This document shows positions 25,901 to 32,621 of a stretch of DNA of 32,621 nucleotides, piece by piece. The stretch is from NCBI GenBank assembly GCA_031179165.1, contig JAPSIC010000018.1, positions 1-32,621 on the forward strand, in the 5' to 3' direction. Source of the stretch: Brevibacterium sp. (lineage in GTDB: Bacteria; Actinomycetota; Actinomycetes; Actinomycetales; Brevibacteriaceae). Numbering within the stretch: position 1 is the stretch's first letter; every line of letters starts with the position of its first letter. Under the pieces are notes generated by a model. It saw only the letters and a program-made list of their open reading frames with translations. It had not been told where the DNA came from and made no database searches. A program made the position numbers and the translations under genes.

Positions 25901-27151
25901 CTACTCGATTCCCTCGACCGTGTCGAATCCCTTCCCGTTGTACTTCTGCACGACCACGCTCGACACGGCGGGCTCTCCATCGACCGTGGTATTCACCGAG
26001 GTGCCGTCGAGCATCAGCGGGGCCTTGAAGTCCTCGATGCTGCGCACCGCCTCCATGAAGTTCTCCCTGGTGGGCTCCTGCATGTCCTTGAACACCTCTT
26101 CCAGGGTCGCGCCGAGCATGTAGCTCCACATGCAGTGCGGGAACGCGGGAACCTCGGGGTAGTCCGCGTAGGTCTTGAGATCGGAGAGGAAGGTCTTCAC
26201 GTCCTCGTCGTCGGCGAACTTGGGCGAGGCGGGTGCCTTGGAGAACGCCACCGAGTACACGCCCGGGTAGGCGTCGGCGCCACCGGGCTCCAGGATCGCC
26301 GTGGGGCTCGAGGTGTTCGACGGCAGGAACCAGCTCGGCTCCCAGCCGATGCTCTGCGCCCGCTCGAGCGACGAGATGACCAGCGGGGTGATCGACATCG
26401 CGTTGAACAGGATGTCGGCATCGGTCGCTGCGAGCTCGGTCAGCTGCGCATCGACCGAGGCGTCGGTCGCCTCGTAGCTGAGCTCACCCACGACCTCGAT
26501 GTTCTCTGAGCCCTTGATGGCCTCCTTGAATCCCTCGACGTAGCCCTCGCCGAAGTCGTCGTTCTGGAACAGGATCGCGACCTTGTGATCCTCGGACGAC
26601 TTCGCGAGCATCTCGCCGAACGCGGCGCCCTCGTTCGGATAGGCGGGCACCCAGCCGAGCGACCAGGGGCTCTCGGACTGCTGGCTGAATATCGGGTCGC
26701 CGGTCATGACGAACACCTGAGGCACCTCGTCGGCGGTCGCCGCCTCACGCCAGGCGAGGTTCGTCGGCGTGCCCAGTCCCGAGGTGATCGCGAAGGCCTC
26801 GTTCTTCAGCGTCTGATAGTTCGACGAGGCCTTCTGCGGGTCGTAGGCGTCGTCGAGGGCCTTGATCTCGACGGTGCGGGTCTTCCCGTCGCCGAACTCG
26901 ATGCCGCCGGCCTCGTTGACCGCGCCCATGTAGGCCTCCAGGCCTGCCACGGTGCAGGTGCCGGGCCCGGCGGTGGGGCCGCTGAGCGGGGTCGTGATGC
27001 CGAGGGTGATCGAGTCGTCGGTGATGCCGGGACTGGTCTCACCGCCGCGGCCGCCACCGCCGTCGCGGGCACAACCGGTGGCGGCGAGGAGAACCGCCGC
27101 CGACAGTGCGATGACGCTGGTGACACCGCGTCGTGTAGGGGTCATCTTCAT
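25901..27151 (-). CDS. ABC importer substrate-binding lipoprotein (LivJ/LivK type)
   Basis: This 416-residue periplasmic-binding-protein-fold lipoprotein of the branched-chain amino acid/amide family is the solute receptor of the adjacent importer. The signal peptide VTSVIALSAAVLLAATGC ends in a lipobox with Cys27. The mature part begins after a Gly/Arg linker with ITDDSITLGITTPLSGPTAG, the classic start of this family, and later has VAILFQNDDFGEGYVEGF and FNAMSITPLVISSLERAQ. Many such proteins bind aromatic acids rather than amino acids. ATG 27151 overlaps the permease stop as ATGA. It is the last gene of the operon and ends near the shared terminator. Confidence 0.92.
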   Translation of the reverse strand: MKMTPTRRGVTSVIALSAAVLLAATGCARDGGGGRGGETSPGITDDSITLGITTPLSGPTAGPGTCTVAGLEAYMGAVNEAGGIEFGDGKTRTVEIKALDDAYDPQKASSNYQTLKNEAFAITSGLGTPTNLAWREAATADEVPQVFVMTGDPIFSQQSESPWSLGWVPAYPNEGAAFGEMLAKSSEDHKVAILFQNDDFGEGYVEGFKEAIKGSENIEVVGELSYEATDASVDAQLTELAATDADILFNAMSITPLVISSLERAQSIGWEPSWFLPSNTSSPTAILEPGGADAYPGVYSVAFSKAPASPKFADDEDVKTFLSDLKTYADYPEVPAFPHCMWSYMLGATLEEVFKDMQEPTRENFMEAVRSIEDFKAPLMLDGTSVNTTVDGEPAVSSVVVQKYNGKGFDTVEGIE

Positions 27152-28197
27152 TGATCTGCCTTTCTCGTGGGCTGTTTCGAAGCGGCCTTCTGCACCGCCC
27201 GGGTGGCTGCTTCCTCGCGGGGCGGCGCGCCCGGTCTCGAACCGGACGACCGTCTCAGGCCCGCGATCCTGCGGGGCAGTGAGGCGAGGCCACCGGGAAG
27301 CAGGAAGAGCACGAGCAGCAGGATCGCACCCTGCAGCATGGCCGTCAGGTTCGGGTTGATCGCGTTGGTGAGCACCGGCACGAACACGAAGTAGACACCG
27401 CCGATGACCGACCCGGCCAGGGTCGCCGACCCGCCGACAACCATCGCGGCGAGCAGGGTGATCGAGTGGTGGAAGGCGAGGGTCTCCGGTGAGGTGTACT
27501 GGACCACGGACATGTACATGAACCCGCTGATGCCGCCCACCATCGATGCGATGGTGAAGGACAGCACCTTGTACCAGTACGGGGAGATGCCCATCGACGA
27601 GGCGACCGCCTCGTTCTCCTTGACGATCGCCAGTGCGCGACCGAACTTGCCGCGCACGAAGTTGCGCACGAGCACGAAGGTGACGACGGCGATGACGAGC
27701 ACGATGTACAGCTGCCACTGGTCGTGGTAGAGGCCCGTCCACTCGGGTGCGTCCGAGAACCGGGAGGACAGGCCCTGCGAACCGCCGGTCCAGTGGTCAA
27801 GGCGCCGCGCCAGCGGCAGCCCGACGATCGGCAGCGCGATGGTCACCATCGCGATGGCCAGACCGCCGAGGCGCGCGGCCGCCAAGGCGATGACCAGCCC
27901 CGCGATCGCGGGCAGAACGAGGGCGGCGAGGAACGTCAGCACGATGTTCCAGTCGTTCGTCGCCCCGTACGCGGTCACGTACGAGCCCAGGCCGAGGAAG
28001 AAGATCTGGCCGAGCGACACCTGACCGCCGTATCCCATGACGACGTTGAGGCCGAGCACGGCGACGGCGAACACGCAGATGCGGGCGATCGTGTCGTTGG
28101 CCACCTCGGGCAGCATGAGCGGCAGCACCACGGCGAGCGCGACGAGGACGACGAGCGCACCCCAGCGCACCGCGGGCTTCTTGAGGAGGTTCGACAT
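27148..28197 (-). CDS. livM: branched-chain amino acid-type ABC permease (LivM)
   Basis: This 349-residue inner-membrane permease has about eight to ten hydrophobic helices. It shows the family-typical LGLNVVMGYGGQVSLGQIFFLGLGSYV near the N-terminus and the FVRGKFGRALAIVKENEAVASSMGI coupling region, followed by GGISGFMYM and AAMVVGGSATLAGSVIGG. A soluble basic tail of about 45 residues (RRSSGSRPGAPPREEAA) extends past the last helix. Its start overlaps the LivH stop by one base and its own stop overlaps the lipoprotein start, showing tight coupling. It pairs with LivH to form the membrane channel. Confidence 0.93.
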   Translation of the reverse strand: MSNLLKKPAVRWGALVVLVALAVVLPLMLPEVANDTIARICVFAVAVLGLNVVMGYGGQVSLGQIFFLGLGSYVTAYGATNDWNIVLTFLAALVLPAIAGLVIALAAARLGGLAIAMVTIALPIVGLPLARRLDHWTGGSQGLSSRFSDAPEWTGLYHDQWQLYIVLVIAVVTFVLVRNFVRGKFGRALAIVKENEAVASSMGISPYWYKVLSFTIASMVGGISGFMYMSVVQYTSPETLAFHHSITLLAAMVVGGSATLAGSVIGGVYFVFVPVLTNAINPNLTAMLQGAILLLVLFLLPGGLASLPRRIAGLRRSSGSRPGAPPREEAATRAVQKAASKQPTRKADQ

Positions 28198-29078
28198 CAG
28201 ACTCTCACCACTGCTTTCCGGCCGAAGAGACCCTGCGGCCTCAGGATGAGCACCACGAAGATCAGGAGGAAGGGCACCGCCACCTTGAGGTCGTGGCCGA
28301 TGAACGGCACGTAGACGGCGGCGAGGTTCTCCAGCACCCCGATGATGCCGGCCGCCGCAACGACGCCGATCGGACTGGAGAGACCGCCGAGGATGACCGC
28401 GGCCAGGGCGTAGACGAGCGCCGTGTCCATCATGCCCGGGGTCAGCGTCAGCTGCGGGGCGACGAGCACACCGGCCACGGCTCCGAGCGCGGAGGCGAGA
28501 CCCCAGCCGACCATGAGCAGGCGCCCGACGGGCATGCCGGCGAAGGCCGCCGACTGCTGATTGATCGACACCGCCCGCAGCGCAAGGCCCAGCTTGGTGC
28601 CGACGAACAGGAGCTGCAGCAGCCCCATGATGACGAGGATGACGATGATCGTGCCGAGCGAGCGCAGACTGACGGACGCCCCGAACACGGGAATGGTCTG
28701 GTTCGGGAACAGCGACGGGAACAGCTGATTGTTGTACGACCAGAACCAGGCGCAGATGCCGGTGATCAGGGTGAGGAGCCCGATCGTCACCACCACCGCG
28801 GTGTGCTCGTCGCCTCGCTCGAACCTGCGGATCAGCAGCCGTTCGATGAGCGCGCCGACGAAGAACGAGATCACCACCGCGCCGATGATCGCGCCGATCA
28901 GCGGCAGGCCCACCCCGAGCAGGGAGTACGCGATATAGCCGGAGAGGACTGCCATCGCGCCCTGCGCGAAGTTCACCATCCCCGTCGCCTGGTGCACCAG
29001 GACGATGGCCAGCGCGAGGGCGGCGTAGATCGAACCTGTCGACAGGCCGTCGATCAGGAGTTGGATGAACGTGCCCAT
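28197..29078 (-). CDS. livH: branched-chain amino acid-type ABC permease (LivH)
   Basis: This 293-residue membrane permease is the partner of LivM. It begins FIQLLIDGLSTGSIYAALALA and HQATGMVNFAQGAMAVLSGY, both characteristic of LivH. It has the loop FVGTKLGLALRAVSINQQSAAFAGM, which contacts the ATPases, and ends in AVPFLLIFVVLILRPQGLFGRK. The ATG at 29078 lies 3 bp after the LivF stop codon. No defects are visible. Confidence 0.93.
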   Translation of the reverse strand: MGTFIQLLIDGLSTGSIYAALALAIVLVHQATGMVNFAQGAMAVLSGYIAYSLLGVGLPLIGAIIGAVVISFFVGALIERLLIRRFERGDEHTAVVVTIGLLTLITGICAWFWSYNNQLFPSLFPNQTIPVFGASVSLRSLGTIIVILVIMGLLQLLFVGTKLGLALRAVSINQQSAAFAGMPVGRLLMVGWGLASALGAVAGVLVAPQLTLTPGMMDTALVYALAAVILGGLSSPIGVVAAAGIIGVLENLAAVYVPFIGHDLKVAVPFLLIFVVLILRPQGLFGRKAVVRV

Positions 29079-29081
29079 CTG

Positions 29082-29792
29082 TCAGCCTCCCAGGTATGCT
29101 CGTCGGATTTCGTCCATGGCGCGCAGCTCCTCCGTCGGTCCCGTGAGCACGCTGCGACCGGTCTCGAGGACCGTCGCCGAGTCGACGAGCGAGAACGCGA
29201 GGTTCGCGTTCTGCTCGACGACGAGCATGGCGATGCCCGACTCCTCGCGCAGGCGGCGGATCGCCTGGTAGACGTTCTTCGCGGTGCTGGGGGCCAGGCC
29301 GAGTGACGCTTCGTCGAGCAGCAGCAGGCGGGGCTTGGCCATGAAGGCGCGCGCCACGGCGAGCATCTGCTGCTCACCGCCGGAGAGGGCGGACCCGTTC
29401 GACTTCACCCGCTCTCGCAGCTGCGGGAAGAGCTCGAGGCAGTAGTCGATGTCGCGGGCGATGCCCGCTTTGTCCTTGCCCAGGTAGGCGCCGACGCGGA
29501 GGTTGTCGCGCACCGACAGGTCCCCGAGGGTGCCGCGCCCCTCCGGGACGTGAGCGATGCCGAGCGCCGCGACCTGGTCGGGGCGCAGACCGCGGATGTC
29601 CCTGCCGTCGAACCGGATCGACCCGCCCGCGCGCACCACGCCGGTGATCGCGCGCAGCGTCGTCGTCTTGCCGGCCCCGTTGGCCCCGAGCACGCCGACG
29701 GCTCCGCGCTCAGGGACCGACAGCGACACGCCGTCGAGCACCTGCACCGAGTCATAGGAGGCGGTGACGCCCTCGAGCTCAAGAAGCGGCAT
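29082..29792 (-). CDS. livF: ABC importer ATPase (LivF)
   Basis: This 236-residue ATPase is one of the two motors of the importer. It has Walker A GANGAGKTT, the signature ALSGGEQQMLAVARA, Walker B PRLLLLDEASLGLAP, and the LivF-typical ends (AHVPEGRGTLGDLSVRDNL, VVEQNANLAFSLVD). I chose ATG 29792 (MPLLELEGV) with AAAGGAC upstream; the track adds 12 codons. It overlaps the 3' end of livG by 14 bp. Confidence 0.93.
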   Translation of the reverse strand: MPLLELEGVTASYDSVQVLDGVSLSVPERGAVGVLGANGAGKTTTLRAITGVVRAGGSIRFDGRDIRGLRPDQVAALGIAHVPEGRGTLGDLSVRDNLRVGAYLGKDKAGIARDIDYCLELFPQLRERVKSNGSALSGGEQQMLAVARAFMAKPRLLLLDEASLGLAPSTAKNVYQAIRRLREESGIAMLVVEQNANLAFSLVDSATVLETGRSVLTGPTEELRAMDEIRRAYLGG

Positions 29793-30561
29793 CGGCTTCG
29801 TCCTTTCCGATGTAGGCCTCGATGACACGGGGATCCGACTGCGCCTCGGCGGCGGTGCCCTCCATCAGCTTCGCCCCGTGATCGAGGACCACGACCCGAT
29901 CGGTCAGCGCCGCGATGAGACCCATGTGATGCTCGACGATGATGATCGTGACGTCGGACTCGGCCCGGAGTCGGCGCACCGTGTCGATGAGCTGCTCGAC
30001 CTCGGAGTGCGGCAGACCCGCGGCGGGCTCATCGAGCAGCAGCAGGCCCGGCCGCATCATCAGTGCACGGCACAGCTCGACGCCCTTGTGCAGTCCGTGT
30101 GAGAGCTCGTCCGCACGGCGGTGCGCGGCCCAGCCGAGCCCGTTCTCCTCGAGCAGCCGCAGCGCCTCGCCACGCAGCTCCTTCTCGGCGCGGACCACGT
30201 GCGGCAGTCTCAGCGACCAGGCGACAGGGCCGCCGCGCAGTCGGGTGTGGGCACCGAGCATGACGTTCTCGAGCACGGTCTCGCGCAGCTGCAGGGCCGG
30301 GTGCTGGAAGGTGCGGGCGAGGCCGAACGAGGCCATGTGCGAGGGCCTCGATCCGCGCACCTCGGTGCCGTCGATCCGGATCGAGCCCGAGCTCGGGCGG
30401 TAATGGCCGCTGATGCAGTTGAACAGCGAGGTCTTACCCGCGCCGTTGGGGCCCACCAGCCCGAAGACCGATCCCGGTTCGACGTCGAAGCTCACGTCGC
30501 GCAGCACCTTGACACCCCCGAAGTGGAGGTTCACTCCCTGCAAAGTCACACGAGCTGCCAT
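29779..30561 (-). CDS. livG: ABC importer ATPase (LivG)
   Basis: This 260-residue ATPase is the first gene of the importer operon. It has Walker A GPNGAGKTS, Q-loop LARTFQHPALQ, Walker B GLLLLDEPAAGLPH and the H-loop IIVEHHMG. The signature region reads ELSHGLHKGVELCRAL, where LivG usually has LSYGQQR; the LS and G remain, so the change may be tolerated. I chose ATG 30561 (MAARVTLQGV), with GGAAGAGCAGGG upstream; the ORF track start at 30684 lies in the operator. A promoter is found 68-96 bp upstream. Confidence 0.9.
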   Translation of the reverse strand: MAARVTLQGVNLHFGGVKVLRDVSFDVEPGSVFGLVGPNGAGKTSLFNCISGHYRPSSGSIRIDGTEVRGSRPSHMASFGLARTFQHPALQLRETVLENVMLGAHTRLRGGPVAWSLRLPHVVRAEKELRGEALRLLEENGLGWAAHRRADELSHGLHKGVELCRALMMRPGLLLLDEPAAGLPHSEVEQLIDTVRRLRAESDVTIIIVEHHMGLIAALTDRVVVLDHGAKLMEGTAAEAQSDPRVIEAYIGKDEADAAS

Positions 30562-30628
30562 AGCCCTGCTCTTCCTGTTCATCATCATCGATACAACGGG
30601 TGCTTCGGTCCCGCGCCAGGCAGTTCTG

Positions 30629-30657
30629 ACACTAGGAACCTTCGCAGAAAGTGTCAA
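30629..30657 (-). promoter_or_regulatory. sigma-70 promoter of the ABC importer operon
   Basis: On the minus strand TTGACA (30657-30652) and TAGTGT (30634-30629) are 17 bp apart, so transcription starts near 30622. The -35 is part of TTGTTGACA, similar to the TTGTTGCCA beside the gntR site. The shared 17-nt motif lies immediately upstream, at 30668-30684. Confidence 0.7.
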
Positions 30658-30667
30658 CAATTTCTTG

Positions 30668-30684
30668 GTCAAAGTTGCCGACAA
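30668..30684. promoter_or_regulatory. GntR operator candidate between the importer and the dehydrogenase
   Basis: GTCAAAGTTGCCGACAA matches the site at 25124-25140 at 14 of 17 positions (GTCAAAGTNNNCGACAA). It lies in the 211-bp divergent region, 10 bp upstream of the importer -35 and 89 bp before the dehydrogenase start. TGCGTTA also follows here (30691-30697) and precedes the gntR copy. A TTTCC-N7-GGAAA inverted repeat lies further on, near 30738-30754. Confidence 0.55.
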
Positions 30685-30772
30685 GTTAGCTGCGTTAGAT
30701 CATTATCCACACAGGACACACGTGCCTGACCACAAACTTTCCATTGAACGGAAATCGCAGAGGAGGATTGCC

Positions 30773-31555
30773 GTGACTCGCTTCAGCATCCTCGGCCTCG
30801 GGGAGGCGGGCCTGAGCTACGCCGCCGGACTCGCCGAGGCCGGTGCGGAGGTGGTCGGGTACGACCCGTTCGTCACCGCCGAGGCGAGAGCCGGGTCGGT
30901 GACCCAGGTGCTCGATCTGGCGGAGGCGCTCGAGGAAGCGGACGTCGTGCTGTCGCTGACCGGGGTCCGGGCTTCGGTCGGGATCGCGCGACAGGCGATG
31001 CCGATCCTTGCCGAGGGCACGGTCTTCGCCGATCTCAACACCGCCTCCGTCGACGTCAAACAGGAGATCGCGAGCATCGCCGCGATGCACGGCGTGGGCA
31101 TGGTCGACGGGGCGGTCCTCGCACCGGTGCCCCGAGCGGGCCATCGCACTCCGCTCGCGGCGAGCGGACCCGGCGCCGCACGGTTCGCGGACCTGGTCGC
31201 CCCGTTCGGCATCCCGGTCGATGTCGTCGGCGACGAGGCCGGGGCCGCGGCGCGGCTCAAGCTCCTGCGCAGCGTGTTCATGAAGGGCCTCGGCGCCCTC
31301 GTCGTCGAGGCGCTCGGCGCAGCCGCGGCCATGGACGCCGAGTCCTGGCTGCGCGATCAGATCACCGCGGAGCTCGGGCCCGCCGGGCCGGCGCTCGTCG
31401 AGCGGCTGATCTCGGGCACGCGCCTGCATGCTCAGCGCCGCGAGCACGAGGTCCGCGACGCGCTCGCGGCGCTCGAGGCAACCGGACGGCCGACCGACAT
31501 GACGCGCGCCGCCCTGATCTGGTTCGAGCGCATCAACGCCGGATGGGCGGTCTGA
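30773..31555 (+). CDS. 6-phosphogluconate dehydrogenase-like NAD(P)-binding oxidoreductase
   Basis: This 260-residue protein has an N-terminal Rossmann fold (FSILGLGEAGLSYAAGLAEAG, with GYDPF at the end of the second strand) and a C-terminal helical domain like DUF1932 (LKLLRSVFMKGLGALVVEAL). It is a relative of beta-hydroxyacid dehydrogenases and imine reductases. The middle contains FADLNTASVDVKQEI and VDGAVLAPVPRAGHRTPL, matching the substrate-domain motif. The substrate is unknown; a hydroxy acid or imine intermediate of the pathway is likely. I chose GTG 30773, with AGGAGG 5 bp upstream; the ORF track's earlier start covers the operator. It is divergent from the importer operon and converges on the second ligM-like gene. 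Confidence 0.82.
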   Translation: MTRFSILGLGEAGLSYAAGLAEAGAEVVGYDPFVTAEARAGSVTQVLDLAEALEEADVVLSLTGVRASVGIARQAMPILAEGTVFADLNTASVDVKQEIASIAAMHGVGMVDGAVLAPVPRAGHRTPLAASGPGAARFADLVAPFGIPVDVVGDEAGAAARLKLLRSVFMKGLGALVVEALGAAAAMDAESWLRDQITAELGPAGPALVERLISGTRLHAQRREHEVRDALAALEATGRPTDMTRAALIWFERINAGWAV

Positions 31556-31596
31556 GCCCCGGCACGGGGTTCGCGGTTCGCGGTCTGCGGTTCGGT

Positions 31597-31684
31597 GTTC
31601 GCACTGTGTGCGAGGGCAGCTCTCGCCGTTGGCTGCTCGCCGTCCGCGGGCGCGGTTCGCACTACGTCCGACGGTAGCTCTCGC
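31597..31684. repeat. imperfect 30-bp direct repeat spanning the ligM2 stop codon
   Basis: The stretches at 31597-31626 and 31655-31684 both begin GTTCGCACT and end AGCTCTCGC, with 25 of 30 bases the same. The second copy contains the stop and last codons of the second ligM-like gene. The first lies in the convergent gap. TTCGCGG-type short repeats occur just before them. Confidence 0.6.
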
Positions 31685-32621
31685 GGGCGAACCGGGAGTA
31701 CGGTGCCGGCGCCACTCTCGCACGCACACGCACCTGCCGGTGGCGTTCGACGGTCGGCTTGGTCGTGTTCGGGTCCTCGCCCCACAGCACCTCAACCTCG
31801 GTGCCGGGCTCGGCATGGGCGGGATCGAGGCTGGCCAGCGACAGGAAGGTCTGCTCATTCACGCTGTAGCCCACGTCGTGGGACAGTCCGACAGCCTCGT
31901 CGCCGCGGCGCACGAGGTCGACCTGGTGCTGGCCATAACGGGCCTTCGGCAGTTCGAGGAACTTCGCCGGCAGGCCCCCTTCGTACGCGGAACGCTGGAT
32001 CGCCGCGACATCCTCCGGATCCCAGACGAGCGACACCTTGACCCGGTGCGTCCCAGCGGCGCGACGCTCGAACGCGGCTCTGCCGATGAAGTCATGGTCG
32101 AACCTGACCGTGCGCCCGTAGCCGAGCTCGTACGGGGAGAGATAGTAGTCCTCGATGTCCTCGGATTCGAACGAGCCGGCCAGCGACCCGAGGCGGGCCG
32201 CCGGCAGCCAGGCGAGATACTCCTCGCTCCCCTGTCCCGTGTAGATCGCGGGAAGCGGCGACGGCACCCACGCCGACTCGAGGTTCGCCGATGAGTAGGC
32301 GCGCGAACCGACGAGCGTCAGGCCGAATGCGTCCCCCGCCTCGAGCAGCGCCTCGCGCACCCGCTCCCCCTCGGCCCACGGCCCGAACAGCTCGAAGCCG
32401 GGCATGCCCGCCATCCCGTGCCGGAGCGAACGGACGGTGACCCCGGCGATCTCGAAGGTCTCCATGCCGAAGAACCGCGTCTCGGGCGCGGGGTGGCCCG
32501 TCACCCTCTCGAGCAGCGGCAGGGCGTTCGGTCCCTGCAGCTCGTACCGATAGAGCTTCGGATCCCCACCGCCGGCCGCCGCCCGCGCGATCGAGTTCGG
32601 GTCGCGGTCGAAGCTCACGTC
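31662..32621 (-). CDS. second LigM/DesA-like folate-dependent demethylase, N-terminus outside window
   Basis: About 319 residues of a second aminomethyltransferase-fold protein are present, similar along its whole length to the C-terminal two-thirds of the protein at 22912. Shared stretches are RHGMAGMPGFELFGPW, GSRAYSSANLESAWVPSPLP and SFESEDIEDYYLSPYELGYG. The likely active Tyr in GSRAY is kept. The window ends inside the gene (the frame is open through the last base), so about 140 N-terminal residues, including most LigM-type active residues, cannot be judged. The sequence differs enough from the first copy that a second substrate, or a second methyl position, is plausible. It converges on the oxidoreductase gene across 106 bp. 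Confidence 0.8.
   Translation of the reverse strand, partial: DVSFDRDPNSIARAAAGGGDPKLYRYELQGPNALPLLERVTGHPAPETRFFGMETFEIAGVTVRSLRHGMAGMPGFELFGPWAEGERVREALLEAGDAFGLTLVGSRAYSSANLESAWVPSPLPAIYTGQGSEEYLAWLPAARLGSLAGSFESEDIEDYYLSPYELGYGRTVRFDHDFIGRAAFERRAAGTHRVKVSLVWDPEDVAAIQRSAYEGGLPAKFLELPKARYGQHQVDLVRRGDEAVGLSHDVGYSVNEQTFLSLASLDPAHAEPGTEVEVLWGEDPNTTKPTVERHRQVRVRARVAPAPYSRFARESYRRT

Noticed and set aside
25901-27742. 613-residue version of the substrate-binding protein
   Set aside because: Its N-terminal 197 residues are the antisense or off-frame reading of the livM gene. The signal peptide and lipobox begin at 27151.

Overview
The window comes from a high-GC actinobacterium. Three things point there: the gene cut by the left edge has the N-terminus of the mycothiol glycosyltransferase MshA, the protein content is GC-rich and actinobacterial in style, and two genes appear to be leaderless. 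Brevibacterium or a close Micrococcales relative is my best guess, but nothing here proves the genus. I see 31 protein genes, two of them cut by the window edges. I see no RNA genes, insertion sequences, prophage genes or CRISPR arrays.

Left part (1-9.2 kb): mostly chromosomal core genes. On the minus strand lie mshA (partial), an alpha/beta hydrolase and a DUF2516 membrane protein. Next come azlC-azlD, an amino-acid exporter pair, divergent from an XRE-cupin regulator. A FUSC-family membrane protein is divergent from an M1 aminopeptidase N, and a secreted NlpC/P60 peptidoglycan hydrolase follows behind a long structured leader.

Middle part (9.5-18 kb): a seven-gene minus-strand operon. In transcription order it encodes an extradiol (VOC) dioxygenase, a fumarylacetoacetate-hydrolase-family (FAH) protein, a cyclase-family hydrolase, an FAD monooxygenase, an ACMSD-like amidohydrolase, a second FAH protein and an LLM flavin oxidoreductase. 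Several junctions overlap by ATGA. A divergent LysR regulator sits upstream. The set reads as ring hydroxylation, meta ring cleavage and processing of the ring-opened acids. The exact substrate cannot be read from the sequence.

Right part (18-32.6 kb): an MFS transporter is divergent from an aldehyde dehydrogenase. A folate-dependent demethylation operon follows: metF-like reductase, purU, a LigM/DesA-like O-demethylase and a PadR regulator. Then come an FCD-type GntR regulator, a complete branched-chain-amino-acid-type ABC importer (two ATPases, two permeases, lipoprotein), a divergent 6-phosphogluconate-dehydrogenase-like oxidoreductase, and a second LigM-like gene running off the right edge.

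Working model (inference): methylated, probably aromatic, compounds are imported by the ABC or MFS system and demethylated by LigM-like enzymes onto tetrahydrofolate. The methyl group is oxidised through MetF and released as formate by PurU. The ring may be opened by the middle operon. The regulatory DNA supports part of this. A palindrome with ATGT/ACAT half-sites, typical of PadR operators, covers the metF promoter. A 17-nt motif lies upstream of both gntR and the distant importer/dehydrogenase promoters, which suggests that this GntR controls both.
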